From the NCBI GenBank assembly GCA_964544635.1, contig CAZJCK010000051.1:1-25808 (forward strand): a stretch of DNA of 25,808 nucleotides. Direction: 5' to 3'. How positions within the stretch are numbered: position 1 is the first letter of the stretch; every line of letters begins with the position of its first letter. Below, piece by piece: positions 22,944-25,808 of the stretch. This stretch comes from CAZJCK01 sp964544635. GTDB taxonomy: Bacteria; Zixibacteria; MSB-5A5; GN15; FEB-12. The notes under the pieces were generated by a model. It saw only the letters and a list, made by a program, of their open reading frames with translations. It did no database searches and had not been told where the DNA came from. A program made the translations under genes and the position numbers.

Positions 22944-25211
22944 TCACACGCGGGTAATATTCCCCGGCTGCTGCGCCTCGACCACCGCTATCGCCGCCAT
23001 ATCGACGACCGCATTGACATCGAGAGTCGGGTGCAGCACATGGACCGGCTTGGCCAGGCCCATCAAAATCGGGCCAATCGCTTCCAGGCCGCCTATCCGC
23101 TGGGCCAGTTTGTAGGCAATGTTGCCGGAGTTCAGATCCGGGAAGATAAACACGTTCGCTTTCTGTTTGAGGCGGCTGAACGGATAGCGCTGCGCCATGT
23201 AGTCCGGCATCAGCGCCGTGTCGGCCTGCATCTCACCATCCACGATCAATTCCGGCGCAGTTTCATGCAGAATCGCGGTCGCCTTAGCCACCTTGGTCGA
23301 CTGCGGGTATTTGGCCGATCCAAAGTTGGAGAACGACAACATGGCGATGCGCGGCTCCATATTGAACCGACGCGCCACCTCCGCTGCGCCCATCGCGATC
23401 TCGGCCAGCTGTTCCGGTGTCGGATCGATGTTTACAGTCGTATCGGCAAACAGGTAGACATCGCCGTTCTGAACCATCGCGAACAATCCCGACACCCGTG
23501 ATACGCCGGGAGCGAGATCGACGATTTCGAGGGCGGGACGAATGGTCGACGGATAGTCTGCGGTCACGCCCGACAGCACCGCATCGCACTCGCCCATCTG
23601 CAGCATCATGATACCGAAGTAGACGCGGTCGCGCATCATGTAGGACGCCCGTTGCGGTGTGGCGCCCTTGCGGTGACGCTTCTGGTAGTACCAGTTGCCG
23701 AACTCGCGACGCTTGGCTACCTCTACCATCGGATCGATAATCTCGATACCATCAATCTCGATCTCATGCTCGTCGGCCACCTTCTTGATCTCGGCAGGAT
23801 GACCAAGCACGATCGCCTGGCCAATACCCTGGTTGTGTACGATATGGGCGGCGCGAAGGATGCGGGCATCGTCCCCTTCCGGGAAGACGATGCGTTTCGG
23901 GTTGCGCTTGGCCTTGTCCATGGTGACGCGCATGATGGTGCGGCCGGGGCCGATGCGACGTTCGAGTTCCTCGCGGTATTCGTCAAGGTCGACGGAACGC
24001 TGCGCAACGCCGGTCTGCATCGCCGCTTCCGCTACCGCACTCGACTCCCAGATGAGCACGCGGGAATCGAACGGTTTGGGGATGAGATACTCCTTGCCGA
24101 ATTTGAAGTGATCAACTCCGTACGCCTTGGCGACCTCTTCCGGTACTTCCTGCTTGGCCAGATTGGCCAGCGCATTCACGGCCGCGATCTTCATCTCTTC
24201 GTTGATGGCCGTTGCATGAACATCCAGGGCGCCGCGGAAGATGAACGGGAAGCCGAGCACGTTGTTGACCTGGTTCGGGTAGTCCGACCGGCCGGTCGCC
24301 ATGATGACATCCTTGCGGGCATCGACGGCATCGGGGTACGTGATTTCCGGATCCGGGTTGGCCATGGCGAAGATAATCGGATCCTTCGCCATCGACTTGA
24401 CCATCTTCTTGGTCACCAAATCCTTGACCGACACGCCGACAAACACGTCGGCATCGACCATCGCAGCCTCAAGCGTATGAGCGTCGGTCTTGCGCACGAA
24501 TTCCGCCTTGTACTTGTTGAACGAATCGCCGCGCCCTTCATACATCACCCCCTTGGAGTCGACCATCAGGACATTGTCGGGATTGACGCCGAGCGAGAGA
24601 TACAACTTGGCACAAGCGATACCAGCCGCACCGGCGCCGGAGACGACGACCCGAATCTTGCCGATGTCTTTCTTCGCGACCTCCAGAGCATTCAACAGCG
24701 CCGCCGCCGAGATGATGGCGGTGCCGTGCTGGTCATCATGAAAAACCGGGATATTGAGCCGCTCCTTGAGTGTCTCTTCGATGTAGAAACATTCCGGCCC
24801 CTTGATATCTTCGAGGTTGATACCGCCAAAGGTCGGTTCGAGCAGCTCACACGCCTTGATCACTTCGTCGGGGTCTTCCGTATTGAGTTCGATATCGAAG
24901 ACATCGACATCGGCGAACCGTTTAAACAGCACGCCCTTCCCTTCCATCACCGGCTTACCGGCCGCAGCACCGATATTACCGAGACCAAGCACGGCGGTGC
25001 CGTTGGAGACGACCGCCACCAGGTTGCCCTTGGCGGTGTACTTGTAGACGTCATTGGGGTTTTCCGCTATGGCCAGGCAGGGCTGCGCCACCCCCGGCGT
25101 GTAGGCCAGCGACAAATCGCGCTGGGTGCGACACGGTTTGGTGGGATGTATCTCTATCTTTCCCGGTTTGCCCAGGAAATGATAGTCGAGCGCTTCCTGT
25201 TTCGTAATCAT
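22944..25211 (-). CDS. maeB: NADP-type malic enzyme fused to phosphotransacetylase-like domain
   Basis: The enzyme decarboxylates malate to pyruvate with reduction of NAD(P), linking the TCA cycle to gluconeogenesis and NADPH supply. The 755-residue length matches E. coli MaeB (759). The malic enzyme part (about 1-425) has RDLSLAYTPGVAQPC, NGTAVLGLGNIG, FHDDQHGTA and the nucleotide-binding VVSGAGAAGIA. The phosphotransacetylase-like part (about 430-755) has RIVFPEGDDARILRAA and VSGLFAMVQ; in MaeB this part is regulatory, often acetyl-CoA responsive. The ATG at 25211 has AAGGAG eight bases upstream; 34 further in-frame residues upstream lack family resemblance. Confidence 0.94.
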   Translation of the reverse strand: MITKQEALDYHFLGKPGKIEIHPTKPCRTQRDLSLAYTPGVAQPCLAIAENPNDVYKYTAKGNLVAVVSNGTAVLGLGNIGAAAGKPVMEGKGVLFKRFADVDVFDIELNTEDPDEVIKACELLEPTFGGINLEDIKGPECFYIEETLKERLNIPVFHDDQHGTAIISAAALLNALEVAKKDIGKIRVVVSGAGAAGIACAKLYLSLGVNPDNVLMVDSKGVMYEGRGDSFNKYKAEFVRKTDAHTLEAAMVDADVFVGVSVKDLVTKKMVKSMAKDPIIFAMANPDPEITYPDAVDARKDVIMATGRSDYPNQVNNVLGFPFIFRGALDVHATAINEEMKIAAVNALANLAKQEVPEEVAKAYGVDHFKFGKEYLIPKPFDSRVLIWESSAVAEAAMQTGVAQRSVDLDEYREELERRIGPGRTIMRVTMDKAKRNPKRIVFPEGDDARILRAAHIVHNQGIGQAIVLGHPAEIKKVADEHEIEIDGIEIIDPMVEVAKRREFGNWYYQKRHRKGATPQRASYMMRDRVYFGIMMLQMGECDAVLSGVTADYPSTIRPALEIVDLAPGVSRVSGLFAMVQNGDVYLFADTTVNIDPTPEQLAEIAMGAAEVARRFNMEPRIAMLSFSNFGSAKYPQSTKVAKATAILHETAPELIVDGEMQADTALMPDYMAQRYPFSRLKQKANVFIFPDLNSGNIAYKLAQRIGGLEAIGPILMGLAKPVHVLHPTLDVNAVVDMAAIAVVEAQQPGNITRV

Positions 25212-25321
25212 GGTCGATCTCTCCTTCAGAGTCGCCGGTTGGTTGTCGCCCCGGGGGAATTCTCTCCCGGCATCACCGCTGGCGTCACTCCGCCCATTGG
25301 TGATTATTTTCACAAAGTCTG

Positions 25322-25350
25322 TATATAGCGCCCGGCCGCCCTCAAGTCAA
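25322..25350 (-). promoter_or_regulatory. maeB promoter
   Basis: TTGACT (25345-25350), a 17-base spacer and TATATA (25322-25327) on the minus strand form a strong housekeeping-type promoter. The predicted start near 25315 gives a leader of about 104 bases. From 25351 to 25442 I see nothing else. Confidence 0.75.
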
Positions 25351-25442
25351 TGAAGATGGCTATTCGGAGCAATTTTTCTTGGTAACTTTGGGGAAGACAT
25401 CAGCAAAGGCAACAATAACAGTCGGGATAAAGGCGGGGCTTG

Positions 25443-25643
25443 TCAAGTCACAGCAGCGATTTCCGCAACTCTATCGGGTGTAGCCCGATTCATCCTGGTT
25501 GCAGAATTGATGTAGAACGCACCGGTGCATACTATTGTATGCACCGGTGCGTTGAGAGTAGCGTGTGGTAACATTCTGAATCCGCCGTTCGGCTGGCAGA
25601 CGTTGATTACGACATGTTCCGGGGTCACAGTTGTCTGGTTCAT
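25443..25643 (-). CDS. Small protein of 66 residues, unknown function
   Basis: I do not recognise this protein. It begins MNQTTVTPEHVVINVCQPNG and has two cysteines (positions 16 and 39), no signal peptide and no membrane segment. The case for a real gene is a strong ribosome binding site (AAAGGAG, seven bases before ATG at 25643) and a well-formed promoter upstream. Residues about 31-42 are encoded by a perfect inverted repeat (25516-25553). Codons before the repeat fit the GC-rich neighbours, while some after it (AGG, AGA) are rarer. That could mean an insertion into an older, longer gene, with the current C-terminus being accidental. It may be a regulated small protein or a leader peptide. 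Confidence 0.5.
   Translation of the reverse strand: MNQTTVTPEHVVINVCQPNGGFRMLPHATLNAPVHTIVCTGAFYINSATRMNRATPDRVAEIAAVT
25516..25553. repeat. Perfect 17-bp inverted repeat inside the small ORF
   Basis: AACGCACCGGTGCATAC (25516-25532), the loop TATT and the exact complement (25537-25553). Each arm contains the 10-bp palindrome GCACCGGTGC (25519-25528 and 25541-25550), with centres 22 bp apart. There is no T-tract on either side, so it is not an intrinsic terminator. Confidence 0.85.
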
Positions 25644-25697
25644 TGATACACTCCTTTTGCTTCGGCAACCATGTTGCCCTGGTGTGGATTATTGGGG

Positions 25698-25724
25698 TCT
25701 ATACCGACCGGTCGGTATAGTCAA
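25698..25724 (-). promoter_or_regulatory. Promoter of the small ORF, overlapped by the operator
   Basis: TTGACT (25719-25724), a 15-base spacer and TATAGA (25698-25703). Predicted start near 25690 and a leader of about 47 bases. The short spacer is filled by the palindrome. Confidence 0.6.
25699..25720. promoter_or_regulatory. 22-bp palindromic operator, TetR-family type
   Basis: A perfect palindrome with half-site CTATACCGACC and centre CCGG. ACCGACCGGTCGGT-type palindromes are characteristic of TetR-family repressor sites. It covers the spacer and parts of the -35 and -10 boxes of the small-ORF promoter. A plus-strand promoter, TTGGGG (25692-25697), 18 bases, TATAGT (25716-25721), would overlap the same site, so it could control a divergent gene beyond the window. 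No TetR gene lies inside the window. Confidence 0.7.
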
Positions 25725-25808
25725 GCGTATTCTTTATCGGTTGGATTGATTTTCCCCCGGCAAACTGTGAATCGACTATCATGCAACAGCTTACGCAGGC
25801 AGTCACCT

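Noticed and set aside
23652..25328. Plus-strand open frame of 558 codons opposite maeB
   Set aside because: It mirrors maeB, which has clear family motifs, a ribosome binding site and a promoter. The mirror protein has no recognisable motif and is the usual by-product of GC-rich codon use.
25425..25445. GC-rich stretch (AAGCCCCGCCTTTATC on the minus strand) as terminator of the small ORF
   Set aside because: There is no complementary arm, so no hairpin can form, although it resembles half of the terminator at 19202-19230.
25471..25668. Alternative 65-codon frame over the small ORF, with five cysteines
   Set aside because: It starts with TTG without a ribosome binding site, while the AAAGGAG sequence is placed for the ATG at 25643 in the other frame.
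25782..25808. Possible start of a divergent plus-strand gene (MQQLTQAVT...)
   Set aside because: Only nine codons are visible, with no ribosome binding site, so it cannot be judged. It would be a natural place for the missing regulator gene and should be checked on a longer contig.

Overview
The window (25,808 nt, GC-rich by eye) looks like chromosome of a free-living, Gram-negative-type (diderm) bacterium. Evidence for an outer membrane is a PorV-like beta-barrel, a second large barrel protein, a lipoprotein and two Spy/LTxxQ-type periplasmic proteins. The combination of PorV-like barrel, lamin-tail (LTD) protein with an FlgD-like C-terminal module, PspC/LiaF-like proteins and several ECF sigma factors suggests the FCB superphylum or a neighbouring candidate phylum such as Zixibacteria. 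That placement is inference; no rRNA, tRNA, CRISPR array, prophage or transposase was seen. All recognised genes lie on the minus strand except one serine hydrolase at 7923-10040. Seven gene junctions are 4-nt ATGA overlaps and two are 1-nt stop/start overlaps, so many operons are probably translationally coupled.

Layout, left to right (minus-strand operons are transcribed right to left). 1-2243: solute-binding lipoprotein, cmk and plsC, fully overlapped. 2350-6617: a holA, ECF sigma, zinc-finger anti-sigma, PspC, LiaF-like envelope-stress operon ending in a good intrinsic terminator, with an internal ECF-type promoter candidate before pspC. 6754-7650: a tail-anchored protein and a degenerate RNase H-like protein, ending in a 13-bp hairpin. 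7681-10205: promoter, serine hydrolase of the beta-lactamase fold, a duplicated REP-like hairpin and a terminator. 10229-19082: a long run of rnr (RNase R), a sigma-54 enhancer-binding protein, a barrel protein, an LTD protein, a PorV-like barrel and dgt. 19259-21588: a second ECF sigma/anti-sigma pair with two LTxxQ proteins. 21688-22716: mreB. 22944-25211: malic enzyme/phosphotransacetylase fusion (maeB).

The right end (25443-25808) is the least explained part. It has a 66-residue ORF with a strong ribosome binding site, a promoter whose spacer is filled by a perfect 22-bp TetR-type palindrome, and a perfect 17-bp inverted repeat inside the ORF.

Two further points stand out. The holA and rnr promoters both place the -10 box exactly six bases before the ATG with no Shine-Dalgarno sequence, which predicts leaderless mRNAs. 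The enhancer-binding protein is co-linear with three exported proteins that look like part of a surface-protein export or display module, and it carries GAFTGS instead of GAFTGA in the sigma-54 contact loop.
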